Assembly (NCBI GenBank): GCA_945886445.1
Contig: CAMCZG010000007.1
Coordinates: 1-46,157, forward strand
DNA from: Bifidobacterium breve
GTDB lineage: Bacteria > Actinomycetota > Acidimicrobiia > Acidimicrobiales > Ilumatobacteraceae
DNA: 46,157 bases
Reading direction: 5' to 3'
Positions 9,123 through 18,105 of this stretch are shown piece after piece. The notes under the pieces are model-generated. The model saw only the letters and a list, made by a program, of their open reading frames with translations. It was not told where the DNA came from and searched no databases. The position numbers and the translations under genes are program-made. Positions within the stretch are counted from its first letter, which is position 1. Each line of letters begins with the position of its first letter.

Positions 9123-10898
9123 CTAAAGATACTTTGTCACTTTCGCGAAGGTATTTGGGGGAAGGTCAGGGCTCATCATGTGTAATGGATTTGATTCCAT
9201 TCCACCACCCTCCACAATCCGGCTCATGATTTTTGGCCAATATGTTTGTAGTGGGTCAATTGGAACGATGTATCCATATGGCTCGTCAGAGTCCAATGTT
9301 GCAATGACATTTTGATCACTCGCCCAATTTCTATTGAGGGTGGTGGTGGAAATCCCAAAACTCTCAAAAAGTAAGTGCCAATCGGGAAACCCGAGACCTG
9401 TTTCAGTATCACAACCGAGGTAAGCACCACCGAAATAGTTCTTCTGAGTCATGCGAATTGACCCATATCCGTTATTGGCAAAAATAAATATCTTGATGGG
9501 TAAGCGATTAACTGCGACAGTGGCTAATTCTTGGAGGTTTTGAGCAAAGCCACCATCGCCTTCAATGAGAAATGTTCGCCGTCCAGGGTGAGCCATTGCA
9601 GCTCCAATTGCCCCTCCGAGGCCATAGCCCATACTGGCCAAGCCCTTATCAGTAATGATTACTTGGCCAAATTTCTGCTTGATCACCTGCATTGAAACTG
9701 AGTTCGCTCCCCCACTTGAACAGGGAATGATGACGTCATGTGACGTTGCGAGATCAGAGAGATCGGCATAGAAGTCGTATGGGCTCACAAACCCATCACC
9801 GGTTTCATTTTCTGGGTCGTTCAATGGCAAAGCCTCTTGCACTTCATGTGCATAGGCAATCCATTCATTCCACTGGCCACGAATATTGGGCAGCAAGTCT
9901 TCTAGGAAACGATCTGCATCTCCACATATCGGAAGGTCTACTCGTGGGTGGCCTTTGTGGAGCTCACTTTTGTCAATATCAACTTGGATAACGAACGCAT
10001 TACGACCAAACTCCTGCCAGTTGAAACCAGTTTGTTGCATCCCTAAACGTGTACCTACAGCAACAATGACATCGGCTTGCGCCATGAGAAGGTTTGCAGC
10101 ACGCTGGCCCCATGTATTTGGCCGCCCTAAATACTGAGGGTGCGAAGCATCAATACGGTCTGTGCCATTCCATGTAGTCATTACAGGAATTCCAGACTCA
10201 GTAATACTCTGTTGAATATTTTGCGCCGTTTCACGGCTCACTCCGCCGCCGACAAGCAACACAGGCCTCTGTGATCCACGGAGTTTCTGGATAACTACTT
10301 CTAACTCATCTTTTGTTGCGTGCAAGTTGCTCGTATTTTGAGTGATGGCACTTCCCACCGGAAGAGGAGGAGTTCCTTGCGTATCGAGACACAATTCTAT
10401 GAATACCGGCCCGGGCCTATCGTTAGAACCCATATTCACTAGATCAAAAAATTCTTGTTTCGGAATGGGTGCCCGTAACTGGACCGCGCTCTTCGCAACT
10501 GGTTGTGCAAGTCCCACACCATCAATTTCTTGAATACCACGTTGCCGCACACCTTGCGTTGCCAAATCTTGTGACTTCACTTGCCCTGCGATAACGAGCA
10601 GTTCTCTGCTTTCAAGCCAGGCACCACTCATAGCCGTAATGATGTTTGATACTCCCGGCCCTGCAGTCACCATTGCAAATGCACGACCAGCGCCATTCGC
10701 TTCATTGAAATATTCTACAGCTATACCAGCTGCGACTTCATGTACAACCGGTATGCACGTGAACCGTGTACGTGCCCCATCGAGCAGGTGCATAATGTTT
10801 CCGCCTGCCACAAAATAGCAGTGGGTGTAACCAAGCTCAACCAACCAGTCAGTGAGCTGTTCGGCGTACTTACTGGGTGTTGATTGCGCTGAACTCAT
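9123..10898 (-). CDS. ThDP-dependent enzyme of the acetolactate synthase family
   Basis: A 591-residue, three-domain ThDP enzyme, full length for the acetohydroxyacid synthase/pyruvate oxidase family. The catalytic Glu is present (VVHEVAAG, E54), and the cofactor motif GDGG (about residue 445) is followed by NNGYGS. An amino-acid role is unlikely: no small regulatory subunit or ilvC is adjacent and the gene sits inside an rfb operon. The best-known parallel is Yersinia YerE, which adds the two-carbon acyl unit of pyruvate to CDP-4-keto-3,6-dideoxyglucose, the product of RfbFGH. That role is inferred from context. Spacing to its neighbours is 2 and 6 bp, so it is firmly part of the operon. Confidence 0.85.
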   Translation of the reverse strand: MSSAQSTPSKYAEQLTDWLVELGYTHCYFVAGGNIMHLLDGARTRFTCIPVVHEVAAGIAVEYFNEANGAGRAFAMVTAGPGVSNIITAMSGAWLESRELLVIAGQVKSQDLATQGVRQRGIQEIDGVGLAQPVAKSAVQLRAPIPKQEFFDLVNMGSNDRPGPVFIELCLDTQGTPPLPVGSAITQNTSNLHATKDELEVVIQKLRGSQRPVLLVGGGVSRETAQNIQQSITESGIPVMTTWNGTDRIDASHPQYLGRPNTWGQRAANLLMAQADVIVAVGTRLGMQQTGFNWQEFGRNAFVIQVDIDKSELHKGHPRVDLPICGDADRFLEDLLPNIRGQWNEWIAYAHEVQEALPLNDPENETGDGFVSPYDFYADLSDLATSHDVIIPCSSGGANSVSMQVIKQKFGQVIITDKGLASMGYGLGGAIGAAMAHPGRRTFLIEGDGGFAQNLQELATVAVNRLPIKIFIFANNGYGSIRMTQKNYFGGAYLGCDTETGLGFPDWHLLFESFGISTTTLNRNWASDQNVIATLDSDEPYGYIVPIDPLQTYWPKIMSRIVEGGGMESNPLHMMSPDLPPNTFAKVTKYL

Positions 10899-10904
10899 CT
10901 CTAC

Positions 10905-11990
10905 TTAGAGACCTCTCTTTTCAATCTGTTCACGAAGTTGAGCAGTGCGCGAATAAGGATTGTCGAGGAAATCTAATGTGAGAGGCTGGTCTGCCTTAAT
11001 TGCCTGGGAAATCGCTTCGCCCGCGATGAGTTCACGGCATGACAATTGACCTTTGAGAAGAGGAATCGCCAAGTAAATATCGTTGTCTGTTAGTTGATGC
11101 CCCGCTGGAAGATCGTGTTTTACATAAACGCCGCGCACTAGACCATCGAGATATTCCACTTCCGCAATTGATGGAATTCGCTTATCGGTTCCTGGCCCAC
11201 CACACATTTCTTTTGCTTTTTTGAAAGCTTTGAACCACGTGTCACATTGCTCTGGAAGTGTGCAGTAGGGAGACACCGCAATTCCATCGGCATCAATATC
11301 AACATGACGCTCAAAGGTTCGTGCACCCTTTGCGTAAGCCATCATTATTGATGCTGACCAATCGTGATACTCATGTGATGAGAATCCAATTGTGATTCCT
11401 GGATACCTATTTTTGAGGAAATCGATTTGGTTCAGCTCTAATTGTCCATCTTCTGATGGATACAGAGAGACGCAGTGATTAATAGCTAACGGGATACGAC
11501 GATTCTCAAAAAAAGTCACGAGGTCATCGATGTCTTTTAGTGAGCTTCCACCAGTTGAAGCAATGACCGGTTTACGCGTAGTAGCAATTTTTTCAATAAG
11601 AACCCAGTCATTGAGGTCTGAACTAGCAATTTTCAACATTGGAAGTTCAAGTTCTTGTGCAAAATCTACTGAAGCTTCATCAAATGGAGTTGCCGTAGGA
11701 ATGCAGCCAGCCTTTTTGATGTACTCAACTAAACTTTTGAAATCTGTTTGAGACATCTTTGTGTCAAGCGTCTTTTTGATGTAGCGGACATCTGAATTTT
11801 CTACGTGATCTTTGTGAATAAACGAATCGACATTACGTAATTGAACTTTTATAGATGCCCGTACTCCGTTGTAACGAACCACGTGTGCAAAATCGTCGAC
11901 AATCTTCTTGCCGCGGTCAAGACGGCCCCAGTGGTTGTTCGCCATTTCAAGTACAAAAAGGTCTTCGAATACGTCTCTATTTATAGTCAT
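10905..11990 (-). CDS. NeuB-family (sialic acid synthase-like) PEP-condensing synthase
   Basis: A 361-residue protein with a TIM-barrel synthase domain (opening EMANNHWG, then KVQLRN, TPFDEAS, KIASSDL, STGGSS, GFSSHE, E-R-H-V motifs) followed by a C-terminal SAF/antifreeze-like domain (about 285-345). NeuB-type enzymes condense phosphoenolpyruvate with a free aldose to make nonulosonic or ulosonic acids. No NeuA-type CMP transferase or NeuC-type hydrolysing epimerase is adjacent; instead it lies between rfbH and the ThDP enzyme with gaps of 12 and 6 bp. Its true acceptor is therefore unclear. Confidence 0.87.
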   Translation of the reverse strand: MTINRDVFEDLFVLEMANNHWGRLDRGKKIVDDFAHVVRYNGVRASIKVQLRNVDSFIHKDHVENSDVRYIKKTLDTKMSQTDFKSLVEYIKKAGCIPTATPFDEASVDFAQELELPMLKIASSDLNDWVLIEKIATTRKPVIASTGGSSLKDIDDLVTFFENRRIPLAINHCVSLYPSEDGQLELNQIDFLKNRYPGITIGFSSHEYHDWSASIMMAYAKGARTFERHVDIDADGIAVSPYCTLPEQCDTWFKAFKKAKEMCGGPGTDKRIPSIAEVEYLDGLVRGVYVKHDLPAGHQLTDNDIYLAIPLLKGQLSCRELIAGEAISQAIKADQPLTLDFLDNPYSRTAQLREQIEKRGL

Positions 11991-12002
11991 TTCAGCTTTC
12001 TC

Positions 12003-13331
12003 CTACTTCGTTTTACTGACGACGAACTCAGTAATAGTTCCGATGATGTAATCAATAATTTCAGGCGTCAGACCCGGGTAAACGCCCACCCAAAAAGTTG
12101 ACTCCGTGATCACATCTGCATTTTTCAGGTTACCCACCACTCTCATTGGCATCCCTAAATATGCGGGTTGCCTGAGTAAATTTCCACCAAACAATTGGCG
12201 CGTGCCTATTCTGTGGCCCTCAATGTGCTGCACCAATTCAAAGCGGCTAAATGGAGCACCTTCTTTGACCGTAATAGGAAACCCAAACCAACTTGGCTCA
12301 CTATTTTTTGTGGCCTTCGGCAAGAGTAAAACCTCTTCCAGCGGCTTTAAGCCTTTTTTCAATCGTTTCCAGTTTTCATTGCGCCGTTCAATAAAGGTAG
12401 GTAATTTCTCTAACTGGGCCACGCCAATGGCAGCTTGCATATCAGTCATCTTCAAGTTGTAACCAATATGCGAGTACACATATTTATGGTCGTATCCATA
12501 GGGCAGTTCACCCAATTGCCAGTCGAATCGGCGCCCACAGGTGTCGTCTTGTCCTGGCGGGCACCAACAGTCACGTCCCCAGTCACGAAGCGACTCAACG
12601 ATTTTCTTCATTGATGCTTTCTTCACCATCACACAGCCGCCTTCACCCATGGTGATGTGATGAGCAGGATAAAAACTTGCCGTCGATAGGTCTCCGAAAG
12701 ACCCAACAGCTTTCCCGTTAAATTTTGCACCGATTGCATCGCAGGTATCTTCAACTACAAATAAGTTGTGCTTCTCCGCAAGTTGCATCACACCCTCAAG
12801 ATCAAAAGGGTTGCCGAGAGTATGTGCCATGACAATCGCTCTGGTTTTTGGTCCAATTGCTGCTTCAATTTTTTCAACTGATGCGTCGTATGTACCTAAT
12901 TCAACATCAACAAAAACTGGCACTAATCTATTTTGCAAAATTGGGTTGACCGTCGTGGGAAAACCAGCGGCTGCAGTAATTACTTCATCGCCTTCTTTTA
13001 AGGCTCTCTTCCCCAAACGAGAAGATGTAAGAGCTGTTACTGCAAGCAGGTTCGCGGAGGATCCTGAGTTGCACAACATTGCATGCTTCATGCCCATTAC
13101 TTTCGCGAATTTCTTTTCGAACTCTTCTGCATAGCGACCTGTGGTCAGCCAAAAATCAAGTGAAGAATCAACCAGCAACTCAAGTTCCTTGTTGTCAAAC
13201 ACCTTTCCCGATACGGGAATGGTTGAAATTCCACCCAAAAATGGCTTCACAGGAAATGCCTCGGCGTGGTATTCCTTCACTAGCCCAATAATTTCATCGC
13301 GAAGTTGCTCCGCACGTGTTTTCTCAATCAT
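12003..13331 (-). CDS. rfbH: CDP-4-keto-6-deoxy-D-glucose 3-dehydratase (E1, RfbH/DdhC)
   Basis: PMP- and [2Fe-2S]-dependent enzyme that removes the C3 hydroxyl of CDP-4-keto-6-deoxyglucose. The PLP-lysine of the aminotransferase fold is replaced by His (FYPAHH, H224/H225), the hallmark of E1. The iron-sulfur ligands fit the family pattern exactly: C197, C255, C257 and C265, i.e. C-x57-C-x-C-x7-C. I chose the ATG at 13331 (442 residues), 5 bp after the rfbG stop, over a TTG at 13370 that would run into rfbG; AGGAG lies 13 nt upstream. No E3 reductase gene (ddhD) is present in the window, so electrons must come from elsewhere. Confidence 0.95.
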   Translation of the reverse strand: MIEKTRAEQLRDEIIGLVKEYHAEAFPVKPFLGGISTIPVSGKVFDNKELELLVDSSLDFWLTTGRYAEEFEKKFAKVMGMKHAMLCNSGSSANLLAVTALTSSRLGKRALKEGDEVITAAAGFPTTVNPILQNRLVPVFVDVELGTYDASVEKIEAAIGPKTRAIVMAHTLGNPFDLEGVMQLAEKHNLFVVEDTCDAIGAKFNGKAVGSFGDLSTASFYPAHHITMGEGGCVMVKKASMKKIVESLRDWGRDCWCPPGQDDTCGRRFDWQLGELPYGYDHKYVYSHIGYNLKMTDMQAAIGVAQLEKLPTFIERRNENWKRLKKGLKPLEEVLLLPKATKNSEPSWFGFPITVKEGAPFSRFELVQHIEGHRIGTRQLFGGNLLRQPAYLGMPMRVVGNLKNADVITESTFWVGVYPGLTPEIIDYIIGTITEFVVSKTK

Positions 13332-13336
13332 TTGAA

Positions 13337-14335
13337 TTACTTTGCTCCTACAAAAAAACTGCGATACCAATCAAATGACTTCTTCAAGCCTTCTTCTAGT
13401 GTTACCGAAGCTCGCCAACCCAAAACATTGTGGGCTTTAGTGGAGTCGAGATATTGATCTTTAATTTCGCTTGATGCAGCATTGAGAATTAATGGTTCGG
13501 TGCCTGCCTTGCCGGCAGACTCACAAATCGCGTTGTAAATTTGCATCACGGTTAGAGGCGATTCATCACTAAAATTGAACCCTTGGCCATGGAATTCAAC
13601 TTTATCGGTGCTTTCACCCAACAAAAGGTATGCCGACACAATGTCATCAACATGTAAATAGTCTCTGACAAAAGTTCCATCGCTGCGTAAAACAGGTTGC
13701 TCATTGCGCATCAAAGACCGAAAAGTTCCAGGGACAATGCGATTCCAATTGAGATCGCCTCCGCCATAGATATTTCCGCATCGCGCGATGGTTACCGGGG
13801 TGCCGTACGTTCTGGCATATGTCGTGGAAATGAGGTCTGTACAACTTTTTGATACCTCATATGGATGGTCGCCATTCATCGACATATCTTCGGTATAGGG
13901 CAGTATTGGTTGCGTTCCGTAAGCTTTATCGCTCGATGCAACCACAATTCGCTTCACTAGTGGGCTGAGAACTCGACAAGCATCGAGTAAGTTCCATGTA
14001 CCTTGAATATTTGATTCAAATGTGTGTCTAGGAGCGCGGTCTGCTGCCCCAACAATTGGCTGAGCGCCTAGGTGGAAGATGGAGTCAATTTCATGGTTGT
14101 TGATAGCGCGTTCAATATCGTCATAACTCTCCAGACGACCATTCACCACACTTACCTTGTTGATAGTGCCACTCCGTACTAGTTCACTTTGTGGGTCTGT
14201 GTCGGCAATAAATGCGACCGTGTATGCGCCGCTCTCGGCTAGCCACCGGGTAAGCCAGGACCCGACCATGCCAGATGCACCGGTAACAAGAACCCTTTTG
14301 CCACTCCAATATGCAGCTGACCCTTGTAAAGCCAC
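13337..14335 (-). CDS. rfbG: CDP-glucose 4,6-dehydratase (RfbG/DdhB)
   Basis: Extended SDR converting CDP-glucose to CDP-4-keto-6-deoxyglucose. It has the Rossmann loop GASGMVGSW, the AAQP-like segment GAQPIVG, SSDKAYG, and the catalytic pair in YEVSK. The likely start is the GTG at 14335, sharing one base with the rfbF stop and preceded by GGAAAG 10 nt upstream, giving 332 residues; a frame opening at 14374 would overlap rfbF by 40 bp and adds residues not expected in the family. It acts between RfbF and RfbH in the same operon. Confidence 0.92.
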   Translation of the reverse strand: MALQGSAAYWSGKRVLVTGASGMVGSWLTRWLAESGAYTVAFIADTDPQSELVRSGTINKVSVVNGRLESYDDIERAINNHEIDSIFHLGAQPIVGAADRAPRHTFESNIQGTWNLLDACRVLSPLVKRIVVASSDKAYGTQPILPYTEDMSMNGDHPYEVSKSCTDLISTTYARTYGTPVTIARCGNIYGGGDLNWNRIVPGTFRSLMRNEQPVLRSDGTFVRDYLHVDDIVSAYLLLGESTDKVEFHGQGFNFSDESPLTVMQIYNAICESAGKAGTEPLILNAASSEIKDQYLDSTKAHNVLGWRASVTLEEGLKKSFDWYRSFFVGAK

Positions 14336-15105
14336 TATTTCCACACTTTCCAGGGGGCGTTTCCGCTGTCCCACATCTCGTTGAGCATTGTGAATTCCCG
14401 GTAGGTATCCATCGGCTGCCAGAACCCTTCATGCCGATACGCCATAAGTTGGCCTTCGGCAGCAAGCCTTTCGAGCGGTGCTTGTTCTAAAACACATTCT
14501 TCATCGAGGTAACTGAGGACTTCCGGTTCAAAAACGAAAAATCCTGCATTGACATAATCGTCAGTTTGTGGCTTCTCGCGAAATTGCTGAACCTGGCCGG
14601 TTTGGTTGAGGTCCATCACACCAAATCGCGACAATGGCCGAACAGTCGTCACTGTGGCCATTTTTCCATGTGACTCATGGAAAGCCAAAAGTGCTTTCAA
14701 GTCGACGTCGGCAAGCCCGTCACCGTAAGTGACCATAAATCGACCTTCTAAGTATTTGCCAACACGCTTCACTCGGCCGCCAGTCATGGTCGTGGCTCCA
14801 GTATCGGCAACAGTCACTTTCCAGTCGGTTTCATCGTGTTGCCCGTGCACTTCAATATGGCTCGATTTCCCAAGATGTGCGGTGAAATCATTCATCCGGG
14901 CGTCGTAATTGAGGAAATAGTCCTTAATGACATCACCTCTGTATCCAGTGCAAACAACGAATTCAGTCAATCCCTGAATAGCAAAAAGTTTCATCAGATG
15001 CCACAAGACCGGTTTGCCGCCCACTTCTACCATCGGCTTTGGCTTGTACTCGGTTTCCTCTCTCATTCGAGTGCCGAGTCCACCGGCTAGTAAAACAATC
15101 TTCAT
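14335..15105 (-). CDS. rfbF: glucose-1-phosphate cytidylyltransferase (RfbF/DdhA)
   Basis: A 256-residue sugar nucleotidyltransferase making CDP-glucose from glucose 1-phosphate and CTP, the committed step to 3,6-dideoxyhexoses. The N-terminal nucleotide-binding signature GGLGTRMREETEYKPKPM is characteristic of RfbF, and the following segments (VGGKPVLWHLMK, CTGYRGDVIKDYF) also fit. It is the first gene of the operon that runs to wzm. No strong Shine-Dalgarno sequence is visible before its ATG. The 242-bp region upstream is the likely place of the operon promoter. Confidence 0.95.
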   Translation of the reverse strand: MKIVLLAGGLGTRMREETEYKPKPMVEVGGKPVLWHLMKLFAIQGLTEFVVCTGYRGDVIKDYFLNYDARMNDFTAHLGKSSHIEVHGQHDETDWKVTVADTGATTMTGGRVKRVGKYLEGRFMVTYGDGLADVDLKALLAFHESHGKMATVTTVRPLSRFGVMDLNQTGQVQQFREKPQTDDYVNAGFFVFEPEVLSYLDEECVLEQAPLERLAAEGQLMAYRHEGFWQPMDTYREFTMLNEMWDSGNAPWKVWK

Positions 15106-15347
15106 GTTGCAACACTAGCCAAATTGACGTGTCCAGACCCCCTGAAATGGGCCCATCTCCTATGAGACGAGCAACCCCACAAAGTATGAGGTTGGAAGAT
15201 ATCTAAGAAACGGGCCGGGCATACACCAGTGCACTGCACCCACTTAAGGTTTGCTTCCCGGCAGGCGCTGCGGTCTGTAAATCTTCTTCAACATTAGCTC
15301 TAGCACGCGGCAGAGAATATCGGAACAACACAAAGGTAATTCTTTTT
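15106..15347. other. intergenic region upstream of rfbF
   Basis: The 242 bp between the stop of the PhyH gene and the rfbF start carry no credible ORF. The region probably holds the promoter of the rfbF-wzm operon, but I cannot point to clear -10/-35 boxes. A short GC arm pair, GCCGGG and CCCGGC about 40 bp apart, is too weak to call a terminator. Confidence 0.4.
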
Positions 15348-16289
15348 CTAAAACGTGAATCTATTTTCCTCTTCCGGATTTAGCGGATCTAGATAGAGAA
15401 GTCCATTATTTATCTCAAAGTAGACCGGCTCCGCTTCAGGGGCTCTTCTGTCTCGAGGGTATGCAGACTTTGTCGAATAATGAGTAACGTAAGATTTGCG
15501 TGTCATTTCAGGTTGGACTGCTTGTGAACCACCATGCACTAAGCCAGCATGCCAAAAAAGTATGTCCCCTTTTTTGGGGCAAAATGTTTCTCGTTTCAGC
15601 CCTACTTCTAAACACTTTTGTTCTAAATATTTCGCAAAATCTAACTCATCGCGACTTGAATCTGGGGTAAGAAATAGTCCATTCCCCCAGTTGAATTTAT
15701 TAACCATATGCGAACCTGGCATGTAGAAAAGAGGACCCGCATCTGGGTGAACATCCTCGAGCGCGATCCACGACGCCGCAAGATGACTCGGAATCCCAGA
15801 CACCACATACGGAAAGTCTTGATGTGAGTGCTGTTCAGTACTGTGCACAAACGTAAGGCTTTGCATTGCTACAACCGTGTCTTTGAAAATGTGTCCCAAA
15901 AAGTCGGTTGCAACTCTGTGTAACGACATCATTTTCCCAGCCATAGAGAGATTATGAAGGTCCATAATTCGTAAATGTTTCACTGAAAATGCCTCATCCG
16001 GTAGTGACCGTGCATCACTGACGCCGAACCCTTCGATTCGCAGACGTACTCCGGAATCCGATCGTCCACTTAAAATGACATCAATGTTTTTGGTATACGC
16101 ATCTATGACCGAATGTTCTATTGCACCTTCGAAAATCACGTAGCCAAAACGTAGCCAATGTAGAAGCTTTTCGCGTAAGTCAAAATTCAATTGACTTGTA
16201 TTTGTTTGGTCTACGTAGGCGTCAATTTCAGCAATGTGACGATCAAGCCAGGGCAAGGTTTCCGATGAAAAATCTTGTCTTGAGCTCAT
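15348..16289 (-). CDS. PhyH-type Fe(II)/2-oxoglutarate dioxygenase
   Basis: A 313-residue member of the phytanoyl-CoA dioxygenase family. Iron ligands can be placed as H156-x-D158 (HSHQDFP) and H252 (LVHGGSQ), with R264 (MTRKSY) suited to bind 2-oxoglutarate. Such enzymes hydroxylate or otherwise oxidise an unactivated carbon. It lies upstream of rfbF on the same strand but separated by 242 bp, so it may be a separate unit; AGGAAG precedes its ATG. Context suggests hydroxylation of a sugar, lipid carrier or small substituent of the polysaccharide, but no substrate can be read. Confidence 0.85.
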   Translation of the reverse strand: MSSRQDFSSETLPWLDRHIAEIDAYVDQTNTSQLNFDLREKLLHWLRFGYVIFEGAIEHSVIDAYTKNIDVILSGRSDSGVRLRIEGFGVSDARSLPDEAFSVKHLRIMDLHNLSMAGKMMSLHRVATDFLGHIFKDTVVAMQSLTFVHSTEQHSHQDFPYVVSGIPSHLAASWIALEDVHPDAGPLFYMPGSHMVNKFNWGNGLFLTPDSSRDELDFAKYLEQKCLEVGLKRETFCPKKGDILFWHAGLVHGGSQAVQPEMTRKSYVTHYSTKSAYPRDRRAPEAEPVYFEINNGLLYLDPLNPEEENRFTF

Positions 16290-16605
16290 ACGACTTCCTG
16301 TTATCTACATAAATCTAACATTTCAGAATTTTTATTTATTTACTTCATACACCCACATGCTCGGAATACGAAGACACAACCTCTTAAAGTACCCTAACTC
16401 AGAAGCGAGCGCGTTCACAGGATGTTGCCGTTTGGTTACGGAACAAACTCAATGATGAGAATCACCCCTGTTGGCCATTTGGATTCTCGTTCCTTACCTC
16501 TCTTAAATTTTGAGAACTTTTGATGCAGCCCCATAGGAATACCTTGATCGCGATCAAATAATTGAAACTAAATTTTGGTGCCACGATCGACACTAGAGTG
16601 ACGTG
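16290..16605. other. divergent intergenic region
   Basis: 316 bp without a gene separate the PhyH gene (minus) from the membrane protein gene (plus). The region is AT-rich and should hold promoters for both. It contains one perfect 14-bp palindrome (listed separately) and an AT-rich tract next to the PhyH start, where TAGATT/TATGTA-like hexamers on the minus strand could be a -10. No RNA gene or ORF is recognisable. Confidence 0.5.
16544..16557. promoter_or_regulatory. perfect 14-bp palindrome, candidate operator
   Basis: TTGATCGCGATCAA is a perfect inverted repeat centred between 16550 and 16551, about 50 bp upstream of the membrane-protein start at 16606. Its place in the divergent gap fits a dimeric regulator site. 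No regulator gene is seen nearby, so the call is by position and symmetry alone. Confidence 0.35.
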
Positions 16606-18105
16606 ATGGAGCCAAGGTTGTTGAGGCAAAAACTAATTTTTGCTCCATTAATTTCATTGATTTCAGCTGCAGTTGGTGTATTTTTTTATCACTTGCCACT
16701 TTGGGATGGTCCAATGTATGGGGATGATTATCTCTTAGTGCAAGGAGCATTACAGCCCAATGGGAACAACGGATTTCTACAAGATATTTGGCTAGCTGGT
16801 GGTGGAAAATGGAGGCCTGCCAACACTCCAATTTTGCTATGGCTAGCTAAGAGGTGGGAATTCTCTTACTTGCCATATCAATTATTGAATCTGGTGTTGC
16901 TCGTCATCTGTGCTTCTATCGTTGGCTTTGCGGTCTACTACATCTCAAAGTCGCTAGTGGCTTGTGCTCTGGGCGCGTTCACTATTTCAGTCTCACATTT
17001 CACATGGCTCGCACAGATATCCGTCTACGGTGTTATGGAACTATCGGCAGCTATTTTCTTTATTCTGGCTTGTATAAGTGCGTTAAGAGTTTTCATGGCA
17101 TCCGGTAAAGAATCTCCCAACATGACCTTGTGGACATTCACATCAGCCACATTGCTCTTACTCAGTACGTTCACCCATGAGAGATACCTCTTTGCCTCCA
17201 TAGGTTTCTGGCTTGTTTTCTTGAATTACTCAAGGTCTTCTTCTACCAAGCGCGTGTTACCACATATTTTCATGATGATTCCCATAATCCACGTGTTCTT
17301 CAAGGGAATTATTCTTGGCCTAAATCCACTGGCTGGGGGTGGGGAATCGAGTCTCAAAGATGTGGGCGGATTGTGGATCTTCAAACATCTAGGTGACGCA
17401 TTTCTAGGGTTGTTCGGCTACTACTCAGGGTCTGGAAAATATTATTCAGACTGGCCACTAGGAAGATTAGCGGAGCAATCCAACTTAGGTTTCGTCGGTC
17501 TTACAATCGCACTAATTCCAATTCTGTTATATCTATTTGCAAAACTTTTTCTCAGAAAACCATCTGATTTTAAAACTTCGGTAAAAATTTCTCATTCAGA
17601 ATTATTTTTATTCTCAATATTATTTCTAACCCTACTACCCGCGGCGACGGTTATTCAGAGAATTGAATTTAGATGGTTATTTGTTCCTCAAATTTTACTA
17701 CTCCTACTTTTCACCAGCCTCGTTACGCAAATGGTTCTTCCATCCCGTTATAAAACTCCCCTAGTGATATTTCTACCTGTCTGTTTCATCTTTCTATCTC
17801 TCTATTACCGCCACGAGAGTAAGGTGTTTACGTTGCTTCGTGATCAGCCCAGTGAATTGGTCCGAACTATTGAAAAGATCGCTCCCAAACAAGGGAGCTG
17901 GTTTCTCGAAATAATTCAACCCGACTCAGCCATGCCTACTAATTGGCAACTTGGTTATGGGGGAATTTTTTCTCAAATGACAAACCCGCCTTACCAAATT
18001 GTTTCAAAGTCTGAAGATTGTCGGGCAATAAACCACTTAATACCATGTATCTCAGTGACCATAGATGGAAGTAGCACTAAATTCAATATAAAAATTATTA
18101 ATTAA
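16606..18105 (+). CDS. multi-pass membrane protein, GT-C-like
   Basis: A 499-residue protein with about ten to twelve hydrophobic helices. After the first helix comes an acidic loop motif (MYGDDYLLVQG) resembling the G-D-D loop of the 4531-6351 protein and the catalytic loop of GT-C enzymes. The last ~90 residues are soluble. An adjacent GTG at 16603 is an alternative start; I prefer the ATG at 16606. A polyprenyl-phosphate-sugar dependent transferase of the outer membrane leaflet is likely but not proven. Its stop overlaps by 8 bp the end of the convergent LamG-like gene. The region is more AT-rich than most of the window, consistent with transfer. Confidence 0.55.
   Translation: MEPRLLRQKLIFAPLISLISAAVGVFFYHLPLWDGPMYGDDYLLVQGALQPNGNNGFLQDIWLAGGGKWRPANTPILLWLAKRWEFSYLPYQLLNLVLLVICASIVGFAVYYISKSLVACALGAFTISVSHFTWLAQISVYGVMELSAAIFFILACISALRVFMASGKESPNMTLWTFTSATLLLLSTFTHERYLFASIGFWLVFLNYSRSSSTKRVLPHIFMMIPIIHVFFKGIILGLNPLAGGGESSLKDVGGLWIFKHLGDAFLGLFGYYSGSGKYYSDWPLGRLAEQSNLGFVGLTIALIPILLYLFAKLFLRKPSDFKTSVKISHSELFLFSILFLTLLPAATVIQRIEFRWLFVPQILLLLLFTSLVTQMVLPSRYKTPLVIFLPVCFIFLSLYYRHESKVFTLLRDQPSELVRTIEKIAPKQGSWFLEIIQPDSAMPTNWQLGYGGIFSQMTNPPYQIVSKSEDCRAINHLIPCISVTIDGSSTKFNIKIIN

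Noticed and set aside
9123-10898. Housekeeping acetolactate synthase (ilvB)
   Set aside because: No ilvN or ilvC beside it, and it is embedded with 2-6 bp gaps in a sugar operon.
12003-13331. Ordinary DegT aminotransferase
   Set aside because: His replaces the PLP lysine and the exact iron-sulfur cysteine spacing marks it as E1 dehydratase.
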